64,000 bases of DNA, taken from positions 1,876,001 through 1,940,000 of the forward strand of contig LSRY02000007.1 of NCBI GenBank assembly GCA_001643675.2. Direction: 5' to 3'. A program made the position numbers and the translations under genes. The notes below the pieces were generated by a model that saw nothing but the letters and a program-made list of their open reading frames with translations, did no database searches and was not told the origin of the DNA. Positions 31,394-44,300 of the stretch are shown here, piece after piece (positions within the stretch are counted from its first letter, which is position 1; each line of letters opens with the position of its first letter). Origin of the DNA: Monocercomonoides exilis. Taxonomy: Eukaryota; Preaxostyla; Oxymonadida; Polymastigidae.

Positions 31394-31560
31394 CTTTGAG
31401 AAAAAAATAAGGGGAAGGATCTTTCTTTTTTATTGAATGGTCATGAATATGAAGAATATAAATTACCGATAAAAAATAGATACAATGAGCTGAATTTCAT
31501 TATAAGTACGAACAAAATGTGAAAAAAAAAGCAATCAAAAATTCGATATTATTTTTGCAA

Positions 31561-34500
31561 TCACTTACCAAAAACATTCTGAAGATTTTCCTCAATCCAT
31601 TGCTCAAAGCGCGTATAAAACTCATTGTCATTAATTTTGTCCGATTGAAATGCAAAATATGGCTGGGCAATCTCCACTTTGTCTTTGCTGAAGGGAGAAG
31701 GATCGCATATAACACGTGCAACGATAAGCTTAGTTTCCGATGAAGGAGCGACAGGTTCGATGTGAAAAGTGAGAGTGAAGATGGAAGGGATGGACGAGTG
31801 CGGCGGAGTAGACAGAGTGAGCGGGGGATGGCAGCTGACTGAGACAGACGGCTCTGTCTCGTCAATTTCGAAGGAGTCTTTTGTTGAGTAGCGCTTTGTT
31901 CCATTTGAGAGGTTGTCGTCATTCTCTTCTTCTTCATTGAAGAAGCGAATGGGAAACAAGCAAGAAATGAAGGACGGCTCAGGATGGGCAACGATCTTCT
32001 TCTTCTTTCCTTTCCCTTCCTCTTCATAAACCTCATTTTTGGCCATGTCATCTGCGTCAAAATGTCTCTTCTCGCCGCTCACGAAAAATGACATGTTCAA
32101 TTCGGGATGCTCTTTTTTGAACTTTTCTGTGAATTTATTCGCAGTTTTTCTGGCAATCTTCTTCATTTTGTTGTTGGTTTTCCAGATGCGATGCACAACA
32201 TCTGCGCCATCTGAATTTTGCGGTGCTGTCTTGTTCTTTTCTTCAGTTTGTGTGTACACAACGCCTTTGTCTGTCTGATTTGCTGTCATATTTGCAGGAT
32301 TCACTCCTTCAAACGCCACATCTGCTGAAAGAGACGTTACAGAAGCGAAAAATCTTTGTTGTGCTCCGACAATTGTTGCATACAGCGGATAGAGCGAAGA
32401 CATGGAGCTGCTCTGTGCAACAGCAAGAGTGTTGAAGAAATATGGGGATGTTGTGGATGTCACACCAGAAGCAGACGAATGCGAAGGAAGTGTCGGATCA
32501 AGGAGAGAAAGAGGAAGCACGTGAAAGTGCAGAAGGATGGCAGAGGACAGAATCTGAGCCATCGGCTCGTTTAACGAGGGAAACGGCTCAATTGACAAGA
32601 ATTGGTCGATAAACCAGGCGCACAGCATTGACGGTGTAAACTGTGCTTTGCCAATTGTGCTGCTGCTATTCGTCCACCACCACGAATCGATTTCATCAAT
32701 ATACTGAACTGTCTTCTCAAGCAGCTGGCTAACAAGGTCTGAGATAGAATTCTTCTCAGGATCTGCATGCAACTCTGCGAAGACAGCAACACGACTTTTG
32801 GCCAACTTGCTCTTTTCCTCTTTTCGTTCATTGGCACATTTCATGATAAACGCCTGCGATGCATTCTGCGTCTTAATCACATCGACGCATGTTGTCTTTG
32901 AGGAGCTGTCTGTTTTGTTCTGTGAAAGTTCCGAAAATGCCTCTTCTTCGTCCAAAACAGGAAGCAGTCTGTCGTTCCGTCGTGTCTTCCACTTCCCACG
33001 CTCCATCGACGTCAAAAAGGAGACATTGTAATTTGGATTATACACAAAGTGGAATGGTGCTGTATTTGTGATAGTTTGATGCAAAGTTAGCACAAATTGA
33101 TCTGAGAGTACCTTCTTAATTCCGTCAGATGAATTTGGATAAGATGACTCTTGTTCATTCTGTTCCTCTGCCAAGAGATTCACAACATCAACAATCGCAT
33201 TGAAATAGTCAATGATGATCAGCATCGCTTTGTCTGGATGAGTAATCAGTGCTGGCTTGTTCCCTCGTTCCATTGCTGATTTCTGGTGCGTATCAAGTTC
33301 AACTCTTTCAAACAGCACTTCAATGTTCTCTTCAGTCAGCGCATTTAAATCTCCTCTTGTGAGCTGCTTGTCTGCTTCTGCATCATTCTTCTTCTCAAAT
33401 ATCTCTTTTGATATCTGAGATGCACTCGACACAAACCCTTGCTCTTCGTCTTCTTCATTTTGTGTTTCTTTTTGTGTCTTTTTCTCTGTTCTCTGTTGTG
33501 AAGCCTCTGAATGTTTGAATTCTTCTTTCAGCTGGCTTGCGGCTGCTTTGAGCTGCTGCTCATCCATTTTCTCTTTCAGCTCAGTCACTTTCTTCTGAAG
33601 CCTGTCTTTGCGCCCATTCTTAAATTCTGATCTTTGCGTTGTCATGTTCTGCATTATATTCATCTCATTCTCCATCACTTCCTCCAAAACAGTCACTCCT
33701 TTCATCATTTCTCTTTGTCTGGCTTTTGACGAAGTCTCACTTGCATCTCCCTCAGCAGTATTCCCTGTGCTGCTTCCTGCTAACAGACTGGAAGGAATTC
33801 CTGTGTACTGCTGGAAGATAAATGGCTGCTTTTCGCGGGTGACAGAAGAAATGTGCAGGAGAGAGCGGATGATTCGCTCGTGTTGGTGTCCATCGACTGG
33901 AAGGATGATGCCATGTGCCACAGCCAAATTCACTGCGAGATGGGCAATCAGATACTCCTGCTGCTGGAACACTGATGAAAGAGAAGTACGAGCGGACACA
34001 TCTTTCAATAGATTTGAAGAAGATGCTTTGAACAGAGAATCAATTGCCTCGTCATTTGTAACATTTACAAACTCTCCGTTGTGAGAGTTCACCCAACTGC
34101 TCATATTTTTGACAGAACTCTTTATGATTTCTGCGTTTGCTGGCTGCGTCCCTTCTGGAATAATTTTCTCTGCAATGAGTTTCCAGTTGTCTGGTGTTGG
34201 TATTGGGCAGTGTGGCAGCAATGATGGATTCATAATACCTGTTTTGTTGATCTCTTTTCTCAATTCAAATTCGTTTGAGATGATTCGATCAGTCATTCTG
34301 CTGTAGTCTTCTTTTGTTTTCAACGAATATGGAAGCGGCATGTAAATTGATGTCAATGGCTGCGAAACAAAAGGAAGGTTCTTTAAAACCGAGTTCTGAT
34401 AATTGTGATTCGTCTGATAAATCTTTCTGAAGTCAGTCAGAAAACTGGAAAGCTTATTTGTTTTGAGCAAAGGATTTTTTGATGGAATTTCTCTTATGGA

Positions 34501-35156
34501 ATCTTGTGAAAGTGGGCGAATTTTTTCAAATTTCCTCAAAACAAATGAATCATTCAGAGAATTAAAGTATTCGTCAATTTCATTGTGGATGTTTTTTCTT
34601 GTTTCAATTTGACTCTTAAGATATGCTGTTATTTGCTGAAATTGTGGATCATTTGTTAATTGATTGCTCAGCTGCATTTATGTAACAAACATAAATTTCC
34701 AGAAATAATAAATTTGATATCAATTAATTCAATTCAAACCTTCTGAGAAAGCTCATATGCTTTTGACATGTCATTTAGCTGAATTGCAGCTTGCATTTTA
34801 GCCATGATAGATCGAGCTGAATTTGGTTCTAACTGAGATAAGTGCTCAGAAATCCAATACATTCGAAAAGCTTGTTCGCCTTCTGCTGCAGCTGTAAATT
34901 CTTCAAATGTGTTGTTTGCCTCTGACGTTTCTTGAATTCTTGGAATGGTTGCTCTTTGCTTTGGAGAATGTTTCTTTGATGAATTCCATATTCCACTTAC
35001 GACTAAATATGTTGTCAAAGCAGACAAAATCACAATTGTAATGATTGCTTGCTTTGATATCTTTGACTTTTTTTTCTGTCTGTGCGCAATTTTTGATCTT
35101 ATATCAGTTTTTTTTGGGTGAAGTTTGTTACTGCTCTGTTTTGACTTTGGAGGCAT
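31561..35156 (-). CDS. Single-pass membrane protein of unknown function (about 1175 residues)
   Basis: Two exons, 35156-34740 and 34671-31561, joined across a 68-nt intron (GTTTGA...TGCAG, phase 0) so that ELSQK runs into LSNQL. The N-terminus is very basic (KIAHRQKKKSKISKQ) and followed by one membrane helix, AIITIVILSALTTYLVVSGIW. This suggests a cytosolic N-terminus with most of the protein across the membrane, or a tail-facing topology that cannot be settled here. The rest is mixed helical with a Glu/Lys-rich middle and no domain I recognise. The end reads NVFGK-stop, and GGTAAGTGA there is a perfect splice donor, so a short further exon is possible. The minus-strand AATAAA near 31430-31440 suggests the transcript ends before topoisomerase III. 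Confidence 0.65.
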
Positions 35157-35375
35157 TGTAAAGAAATAAATAAGGGTAACAAAAACTTCTAAATATATAC
35201 GAATTCAAAAAGGAAGCTCATACTGCAATTAAAAGCAATCACATTATCACACAAAAACTTTTATGAATATCCAAAAAGTTTGTAAAATAAAAAGCAAAAA
35301 AATAAAAAAAAAAATAATTTTTTTGAAAATTGAAAAAATAAATTAGAAATTACTCAAAGCATTGACTGAATATCA

Positions 35376-38300
35376 CTAAGAACGAGGCTCGCTGCTTGAA
35401 CGCTGTTTTCTCGAAGAAGCAAAAGAACGAGCTTGAAGCTTTGCAGAAAAGCCCTGACGATGCAACAAATACCTTGGGGAATTGTGCTGAGTCAACTTAC
35501 TTCGAGATGCAGAAGAAGACTTTGATAGAAGATTTCTGTGAGGAGAGGCAGAAAGAGAAGGATGGGCTGTTTTCTGCTTCTGTTGTTCGTAGAGTGAATA
35601 AGAAGGCAACTGGGAAGAGATGGCAGGGGCAGGAACAGAAGCAGTGTCCCCTGTGTGTGCAAAGGGAGGGTTAACTACATACGAAGGATGTGAAGTGGAT
35701 GGATGAATTGGATTGGAAGGAAGAGGAAGAGAAGGAGGAAGAGAAGAAGGAAGAGAGAGAGAAGGGTGTGTGGGTGTCTGGTGAAGTGGCTGTTGAGAGG
35801 GCTGAGGGGAAGAGAAGAAAGGCTGCTGCTCATAGACAGAGGGAGTAAAGGGGAGAGGGTGTGAGGAGGAAGAGGAGGAGGAGGAAGAAGAGGAAGAAGA
35901 GATATCTGAAGAAGAAGAAGAAGAAATAGAAGAAATAGAAGGCAGCGAATATGCTCTGTGAATGGAGTGAGGAGAAACCTGTACATTGCAATTGACATTG
36001 TCATTTCCGAAGACAGAAGGAAGATCAGAGCAGCTGGTGGGTGTTTCAGATGAAGAAGATGATGATAATGAAGAGGAGGAGGAAGAGGAATAAGAAGAAG
36101 AGGAGGAAGAAAGAGAAGAAGAAGAAGAAGTTGAAGGTATTGTACTATCAGCTGATTGAGGAGGCTGCTGTGTCAGAAGAGGAAGAGTGGTGTCTGCCAT
36201 CTTGTTGAGGTGGCGTGTGCGAGGGAGAGCATAAACATTCTGAATGGAAGGGAAGGAGGAATTAGACATACTGTTGCTGTTGATTGGCTGTGCTGTTGAT
36301 GATGCTGATGATGATGATGACAGAGAAAGAGAATCTAAATGTGATGCTTCTATTGTTGAATGGTTGATTGGAGAGAGGGATGTAGAAGTAGCATCAGAGG
36401 AAGAAGAGGAAGAGAGAGATATTTGCTGGTGATCAATTGAAGAGGAAGGGGAGGAAGACAAAGAAGAATGATGAGGAGATTGTGTATCTGTAGAAGAAGA
36501 AGATGTTGAAGTCCCTTGTGGCTGAACTGAATCCATTCCCTGTGAATTCTGCTGAGTACAATTCATCTGCTCATTAGAAGAAGCAGAAGAAGAAGAAGAA
36601 GAAGAAGAAGAAGAGCTTGTCTGTGACACAAAGATTGGCATCTGCTGTGTTGGCACCACTTGTCTTCTATGCATCTCGCTCTGCACATTCGGCAGTGTTG
36701 CTGAAAGAGAAGTAATTCCTCTTCTTCTTCTGTTCTGTCTGCGCTGCTTCATCTCGTCAAACTGCAAAACCGGCCGGCGCAGCCCGAACGAGAAGCGCGG
36801 GGCTACAATTTCTGGTCTCTTCAGCGGAGAAGAGGAATTTGTGTGGTTGATTCTTCTCTGTTGATACTGCTGCTGTTGCATGAAGGAGGATCTGCCTTGT
36901 GTTGTGTAGTGTATCAGAGAGGGAACATACGTCTTCTGCTCATCTTCTCCTTCTCCAAATGGACGAGAATGTGTGGCTCCTTTTGGGGTGCTTTGTGCTT
37001 CGAATCTATTTTGATTGGCACTCTCAAATTGAACTTTGTTGTCTGTCTGTTCTGTTTTGCTATCACCTCCATCATTTGTGAAAGTGCTGGTTGTTTTGTT
37101 CTCATTCAATTCACTTCCACCTCCTTTTCCTCCTCCTCTTTCTCTCTCCTCCATCACAACATCCATCTTCCCTTCTCCTTGTCTCCCTTCTCTCAAACAC
37201 TCATCCCTCTCTCTTGCTTTGCTCCTTTCTCTCTCTCCACCCAAACCAGCATCCCTCTCCTGCTGCCTTCCTCTGCTCTGCTGTTGAATCACTCCTTCTT
37301 TCTCCACTGGCATTTCAGGTGTGCTTGGCTCATACAGCGTCTGCAGCCTCTCTCCTTTCACCAGCTGCGTCTGCCCTGCATACGAAGGGGCAAAAGAAGC
37401 AGCAGGCGAATAAGAAGGAGAATAAGAAGGAGAATAGCCAGGTGTATAAGAAGGTGTATAAGAAGAAGGAGATGCATTGAGCGAGGCTGTTGGAGAAGAC
37501 AAAGGAGAAGGCGTGGGCGAAGGCGTTGGGGAGGTCACCACAGACGGAGAGGACTCAACTGGCGATGAGGGATAACCAGCCAGTGTAAGAATCGCCTCCA
37601 GCGCTGCTTCATCTGCCAGCGTCTCTGACCGCAGCGGCGTCAGCCTCTGTGATGCGACATACCCCAGCCTCTCCTCCTCCTTCTTCTGCCTCTCCTTCTC
37701 CTTCCTCTTCTCCCTCCGCTCTGTCCACACCTGCACCCCCCGCAGCTCTTCCTGCACAGATGGCTCAGGAAACTTCTCATCGGGTGTGTTGGAGAACACC
37801 TCATTCAACGCCCTCAGCACAGCCTCATTGAACAAATAGAGACTTTCTCTGCTGACATCGCTGGTGAGTGAATCAGATGCCATTTCAGATGAATTTGCTG
37901 TGTTTATTGTGTTTATTCCTTCGTGTGAATGATAGCTAATAGAATTGGATGCACTCACAATGGCTGTGCTGTTATCATTTCTTTCTTCAGATTGAGCAGC
38001 ATGGATTGCAGACAGCGCAGATGTTGATGGAAGAAGAGGGATGAAGAAGGACTTTGTGTAATCTGGAAGAAGGAGCACAGAAATATCATGGGCAGAGTTG
38101 ATGAGGGAGGAAAGAGTGTTCTTCAGAGACAGATGAGGAGATGAATACGATGCAATTGAGTCTTCTTTGTCTTTCTCTTTGTTTGTTTCATCTTCTTTGA
38201 TTATGTTTGTGTTTGTATTTGTATTTGTGTCAATGTGAATATTTTCTTTGCCTGAAGACATTTCACAGCGCTTGCTGTACGCAAACACAGCGCGAGAGAA

Positions 38301-41300
38301 TGCGTTGATGTCCGAAGGAACACACAGCCTGTCTGAAAGGAGGAAGAGCGATGGATAAGTTGAGAGGGCAGCAGATGTGTTCAGATAATACGAGGCCTTT
38401 GAAGTAGAGACACGAGATGCAGAAGACAGGAAAGAGGATGTCTGAGTGGGTATAAGCACATCTTCGGAGGATGTGGTTGATAAATCACTGGATTCGGAAT
38501 TTTCGTCATCTTCATTGCTTTCTCTTTCAATGTTATGTTTGCTAGTTCTATTTGAATGATCTGAGTGATTCTCCTTCTGTTTGTGAGAAATAGAATTTGA
38601 TTGTCCTTGTACTTGTGTTTGTGTTTCTGTTACTTCACCCGTCATATCTGAACATTCTTCACTTGAATTTTTCCCTCTCCTGTGCGAATGAGACAGACAA
38701 GCAGAAGAAAGAAGCATTTCGTCTGACTCATTAAAGGAGAAGAAAGAGGAGTCGCTGTCCCATTGACTCGAAAATGTGTCTTTGGATTCTTCATCTGCTG
38801 TGTTCCCTGCTGATGTTACTGATGATGCTGATGCAATTGATGCTGATGATGATGATGTGACTGTTGTTGTATTGGCTGGCTCCTCTTCCATTCGACCATC
38901 GCATTTACACCCACTCTCTTCACTTCCCTCAAATTGATGATGCTTCTGCTGCTGTTTCGCACGTAATTTTTCCCTCTTCTTCTCTTTCCTCTCTTTCCTC
39001 TCCTTCTTCCTCTTCATCCTCTCCTCCATCTCTCTCTCAGCATCCTCCGCAGCCATCCTCAGAAACGCTGCATTAGACAGCCTGGTGGAAGTTGGGTGGT
39101 GTCCCGTTGAGGGAGAAGTGAGTGGATGAGTGAAGAGCACAAGAGAAAGAGGGTCATCAAGCATTGCTCGTTGGAAGCGTTCATCACCTGGCCGCACAAC
39201 AGACGAGACAGTCCAAAAGGGAATGTCTTCTTTTGCTTTCCTTTCAGAGGGGAGATGGCTGTGGGTATGCTGATGATTGTGGTTGTGATGATGATGATGA
39301 TGATGATGAGTGTGTTGCTTCTGTTGTTGTTGCTGCTGCTGCTGGACATTGGAATAGATGGAGATCTCACCAGGAAGCAGAGAAGAAGGCGAAGACGAAG
39401 ATGAAGAAGATGAAGAGGATGAAGAAGATACCTCTTCATCCTGCTGCTCTGTCGACTTGTTCTCTTCATTCATTCGCAGATATTCATCGCCTGACAGACG
39501 AGACACAACAAGAATGAGTCTGTTCTCTATCTCTCTTATCTTCGCATCTCGCCACTCTCTCCGCTGCCGCTGCTGCCTCTTTGCACGTTGGAACCTCTTT
39601 CGCATCTTCTCTGAACAGATGGACGGAATAATCGCTGTGTTCTCTATTGGTTTTGATAAGTGTTGAATGGAAGAAGAAGAAGATGATGATGATGATGATG
39701 ATTGAGAATGAGTATGAGTGTGAGTAATATCAGTTGCTTTGCTTATCATATGCTTTCCATTTGTGTCCATCCACTCCTTCACTCTTGCCCTGTGCTTCTC
39801 TTCCCTCTGCTGGCTGTACTTTGCCCACTCGTCTTCGCGCACATCGCAGCCGACAGGGAGGAAGATGGAGCCAGAGGAAGAGAGGCGGAGGAGAGGGTCA
39901 TCATGATGAGGGATGCAGCACACAGGGCAGATGGGGACAACACCGCTGGTGCTGAGGCCGATGGGGAGAGGGGGGAGAGAGGATGGATGGGAAGAGGAGG
40001 AGGAAGAGGAAGAAGAAGAGGAGTTGATGTCTGAAGATGAATGAAGAGGAATAGCTGATGCAGAAGAGTGTGCAACTGGCGCAAATAAAGAAGGTTTTGT
40101 GTTGTTTGAAGAAGCATTTGAAGAGTTTTGCATTTCATGAATGCTTGTTGCTTGTTCTGACATCACGTTTTGTATTGTTGTTGAATTAGTTGTTGTTGTT
40201 CCATCAGATGCAGCTGACACATTTGCCTTCTGCTGCTCCTCTTCAACATCCATCTGCTCAGACGATGTGTCCTGCTCTGTATTTGACTGTGCCTCTCTTC
40301 TCCTCTTCCTCCGCCTTCTGCTTCTTCTGCTCTTCGCATTCGCCTCCTCCTCCCTCAGCAGCCGTCTCTTCTCTTTCTTCCTCCTCTTCTCCTCCATCCG
40401 CCTTTTGTGCTTCCGAATCGCTTTTTCTTCTCTCTTCTCTCTCGCAGCAACTGCAGCAGGGCTTCCACAGGTGCAGAAGAAGCGCAGCCTCAGCCACTCC
40501 CACAGAAGAAGATCTTCGTGTGAGGGTGAATTCATCAGAGGAAGAAGAGAAGAAGGAGATGGAAGAGATGGTGGTTGATCAATGTGCATAGCACATTCTT
40601 GTGTGTTCTCTTCTTCTATGTCCATATCATACTCATTCTTTTCCTTCTTCTTCTCTCCTTCTCCTTCTCCTTTTCTTCCTTCTCCTTCTCTTCCTTCTCC
40701 TTCTCTTCTTCTTCTTCTTCCATACAGTTCTGCAGCCATTTCAGTCATCTGGCAGAGTGTGTCGCTCTGCATGTCCATGTTCTGAGGGCATCCATACAAT
40801 GGCACGTTGAATGGCGTTGGGAATATCCTCATCCATCCGCCTCGTCTGGCATGCTCTTCTTCACACTGGATGAGGGTGATGCGGTCAGAGTCACTCAGAG
40901 AAGAGATGAAGCTGTCAGCAGAGCGCAGAGGAGGGGCAAAGGGAGATGGGGAGAGGTGGAGGAAGGAAGAGGAAGAAACTGATGAATTTGTAAATGTTGG
41001 TGAAGACGTTGTTGTTGAGGTGGGTGATTGTGAATGGGGTGATGGTTGAGATGAAAGAGGATGTATTGAAGGCAGAGAAGGAACATTGAAAGAAGAAGAA
41101 GAAGATGGAAAAGAAGAGGAAATGTTTGATTGTTGTGCATCTGCTGCATTGAGAATAGGTGAATTTGCAGGAGATGTTTGGAATGAGCTGTTGTATCCAT
41201 CTTTGTTTGTTCCCCTTTTGACAGCATAAATTTTGTTCTGCGAGAAAATTGGCAGGCCAGACGCTGTTTTGTTAGCCATTTCAGCATTCTTCTCGTCACC

Positions 41301-44300
41301 CAAATTATTCTGGCTCACATCCTCTTTCATTTCAACATCTTCTTCCTTTCTTCCCTTCTTTCCTTCCAGTGAATGATTCAATGTTGCAAACTCGAATGGT
41401 TCTGAAATGCTGTTCAGTTGTGTTCTGTCTGCCGTCACCACCGTCGTTTTGACAGCCTTCGCACTCAGCTGCACCAGAGTCGATGGCTGACACATAGGCA
41501 CATTCGAAAAGGGAGATTCACACCCAAACTGATCATCCCCGAAATCAATGTCTTCTGAAACAGGATCATCATCATCGTCATCTCCTCCTCCTCCTCCGCC
41601 GCTTTTGCCTTGTCCTGCTGACTTCTTCTTCTTTTTCTTCTTCTTCTTCCCTGCTTGCAGCATGCTCCTCTGCATCAGTATATTCTTCATGTCTGCTTCT
41701 CCATTCTCATTCGCCTCAATCTGCCCTGTCAGAATGTGATCAAACTGGTCTACTCTAATTCCTCCTTCTCTTCCTTCTTCCTTTCCTTTCTCCTTCTCCT
41801 TCTCATTTTTCCCTTCTCCTCCTTCTCCCTCTCCCTCTCCCTCTCCCTCTCCATCATTGCCTTCCTTCGTCTTCATCGTCATTGTCAGTGCAAGCGCATC
41901 TCCCTCCGCAGAACTTGGTGTAAACCCGACCAAATTGAACAAGTCAACCAGCATCGTCTTCTTCACTCTGTTGTCCAACAACGACGACGACTGTAGCGAG
42001 GGCGATGTGTTCACCTCAATCACCCACGGCCTCAGTGTGTCGTCCAACAGGATGTCCACTCCATACAGCTCAAATCCCATGCGGGGGAAGCAGTGAAGCA
42101 GAGAGGATGTGACAGAGAGGCTTCTGAGTGCAGACAGTATGGCTTTGATGAGGGCGTCGAAGATGCGATGCATCAGACACACCACATCCACGTTGAGGAC
42201 GAGGCGCAGGTAGAGCAGAAGCTGAGTGAAGGTCCATTTGGTGCCGTCGCCGTCGCTGTCTCCGATCTCGACGATGTCTGGCGAGAGGAGAGAAGAAGGC
42301 AGGAAGTGGGAGGAGTTGGCGAGGGAGTCGTTGCTTTGGATCTGGCAGGTGTGGATAGGCTGTTTGGAGGAGGAGGAGGTGGTGGTGGTGGTGGTGGATG
42401 AAGAGGATGAGGAAGAAGAGGGAGAAGAAGAGGATGAAGTAGAAGATGATGAGGAAGAAGTTGAAATTGTTGATGAAGGCGAAGAAGAAGATGACGATGA
42501 CGATGTTCTGGATGAATGTGTTGAGTTTGTACTTGCAGATGATGTTGGTGACTGTGAATGAGGTGATGAAAGTTGCTCTTCAGGGAAGCTTTCGCCTTGC
42601 AGCCACTGAAACGTCAGTCTTCTCCTTCTCTTCTCCTTCTCCACTTCTTCCTCCATCTCCTTCTCTGTCAGCAGCCTCTTCAGCTTCATCGAGTAGAACA
42701 CACACTTTGCAGGGATCATCCATTCGTTCCCTTTCTTCTGCCACTCGTCTCTTCTCTTCTTGTTGATAGAGAAGTTGGTCAGATGGCTGTACTGCCCTTC
42801 GTCTTCATTCAAACGAGGTGACATCAAAGGCGATGAAGACGCAGGAGGAGAAGGCGAAGGAGAGAAAGGAGATGCTCCCCAGCTGCTGGGTGTGGCAGCA
42901 GAGGAAGAAGGGGGAAATGAAGATGAATTTGTAACACCAGAAGTGTTTGGAGCACCAGCGGTATATGAAGGGCTATTGTTGCATGGATCAGAAGGAGTAG
43001 GTGAGGAGACTGTTGAGGGGGCATCTATTCCTGTCCATGGATTGGATGCAAAGCGCACCATGCCCTCGCGATAGAAGTAGATGCGGAGAGGAGAGACGCC
43101 TGTGACAGCAACATACAAGCGAAGATCCACTTTGTATCCGTTGATTAGAAGAGGGTTGGGGATGTACTGCTGCACAACAGTGCGTTTAGTGAAGAATGTG
43201 GGGAGAGGCGAAGGAGAGGAAGAGCCTGCCGTGGGAGATGACAAGGACGCAGGGGAAGAAAACGAAGGGAGAGCAGAAGAGGCATTTGACGCAAAAGCTG
43301 GGGAAGAAGTCGAATTGTCATTGGATGGATACAAAGTGTCTAGTGATGTAGTGTGGCGAGGCTTAGCGCGCAAGGGGTCTGTGAGCGACTGGGGTGAATA
43401 AGGGTATTCGGAAGATATCCGAGTGTACTCTTCGGCTGTCCGGCGGACAAGCGCGATGGAGTTTGTGACAAGGCGGATTCCGTTGCCTCGCGCAGAGGCA
43501 ACAGGCTTGGCGATGTATAGAAGCGGAAAATTCTGATCCAAAATCTGAGAAGAAGAAGGCAAAGAAGATGGAGAAGGTTTGGTAGAAGAGGCTGACGAAT
43601 GAAAAGACGAGAGTTGAGTGCTTCCAGAATTCAAATCTGGCTGTTTGCGCATGTTCATTTGACTTGTTGCTGAATGAGCAGATGACAATGCAGGCATCAG
43701 AGATTCTTGCTTCGATAAGCAAAACGGAAGAGGTGAAAACGGAAGAAATTTTGCGTTTTGCGTTTGCTTTTTCGCATTTGTTGATGACAGTATTTTCTTC
43801 AATATGTTTCGTGAATTAATCCCTTCTATTTTCATTTGCTCAACGATGCTTGACTGAAATGAAGGATGTGATGGTTGTATCATTTCGAGAAAAGAAGGAT
43901 ACTTTCGAAGATATGGCATATACAATGCAGATTGAAAATGTAACATTCTTGAAGCAATATGTTGATGAAACAGTTTCACATCTTGCGGGAAGAGAAATGA
44001 AAGAGGATGGAACGCGTAATGTTCAGCACCGCGTGTTAGCAACATTCGATGAAGATTAATGGCAAATTTATCCTTTAAAAAAAGTATATCATAAAAGATA
44101 AATGGTCTATGTAAATAAATAGCAAACTTTTCTTCCCAATTCAAATGATGAAGGATAATGGCTAATTCGTTGAAAATGATGCATTTGAAGATAGTCTTTG
44201 AGTTTTTTTGGCGTTCCCCACATGCATATCCAACTTCCACCTTGATTCTCGCGAGTAAGGGTAAAGCCTGCATTGTCAAATATTTTTCGAAGGAGAATAG

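Noticed and set aside
34672-34677. ATG at 34677 as the start of the large membrane-protein frame
   Set aside because: It falls inside the inferred 68-nt intron. The upstream exon joins in phase and supplies the membrane helix.
44073-44279. ATG at 44279 as the start of the TTLL protein
   Set aside because: The peptide it adds is the exon 2 sequence read in the wrong phase plus intron. The spliced alternative gives conserved TTLL residues.
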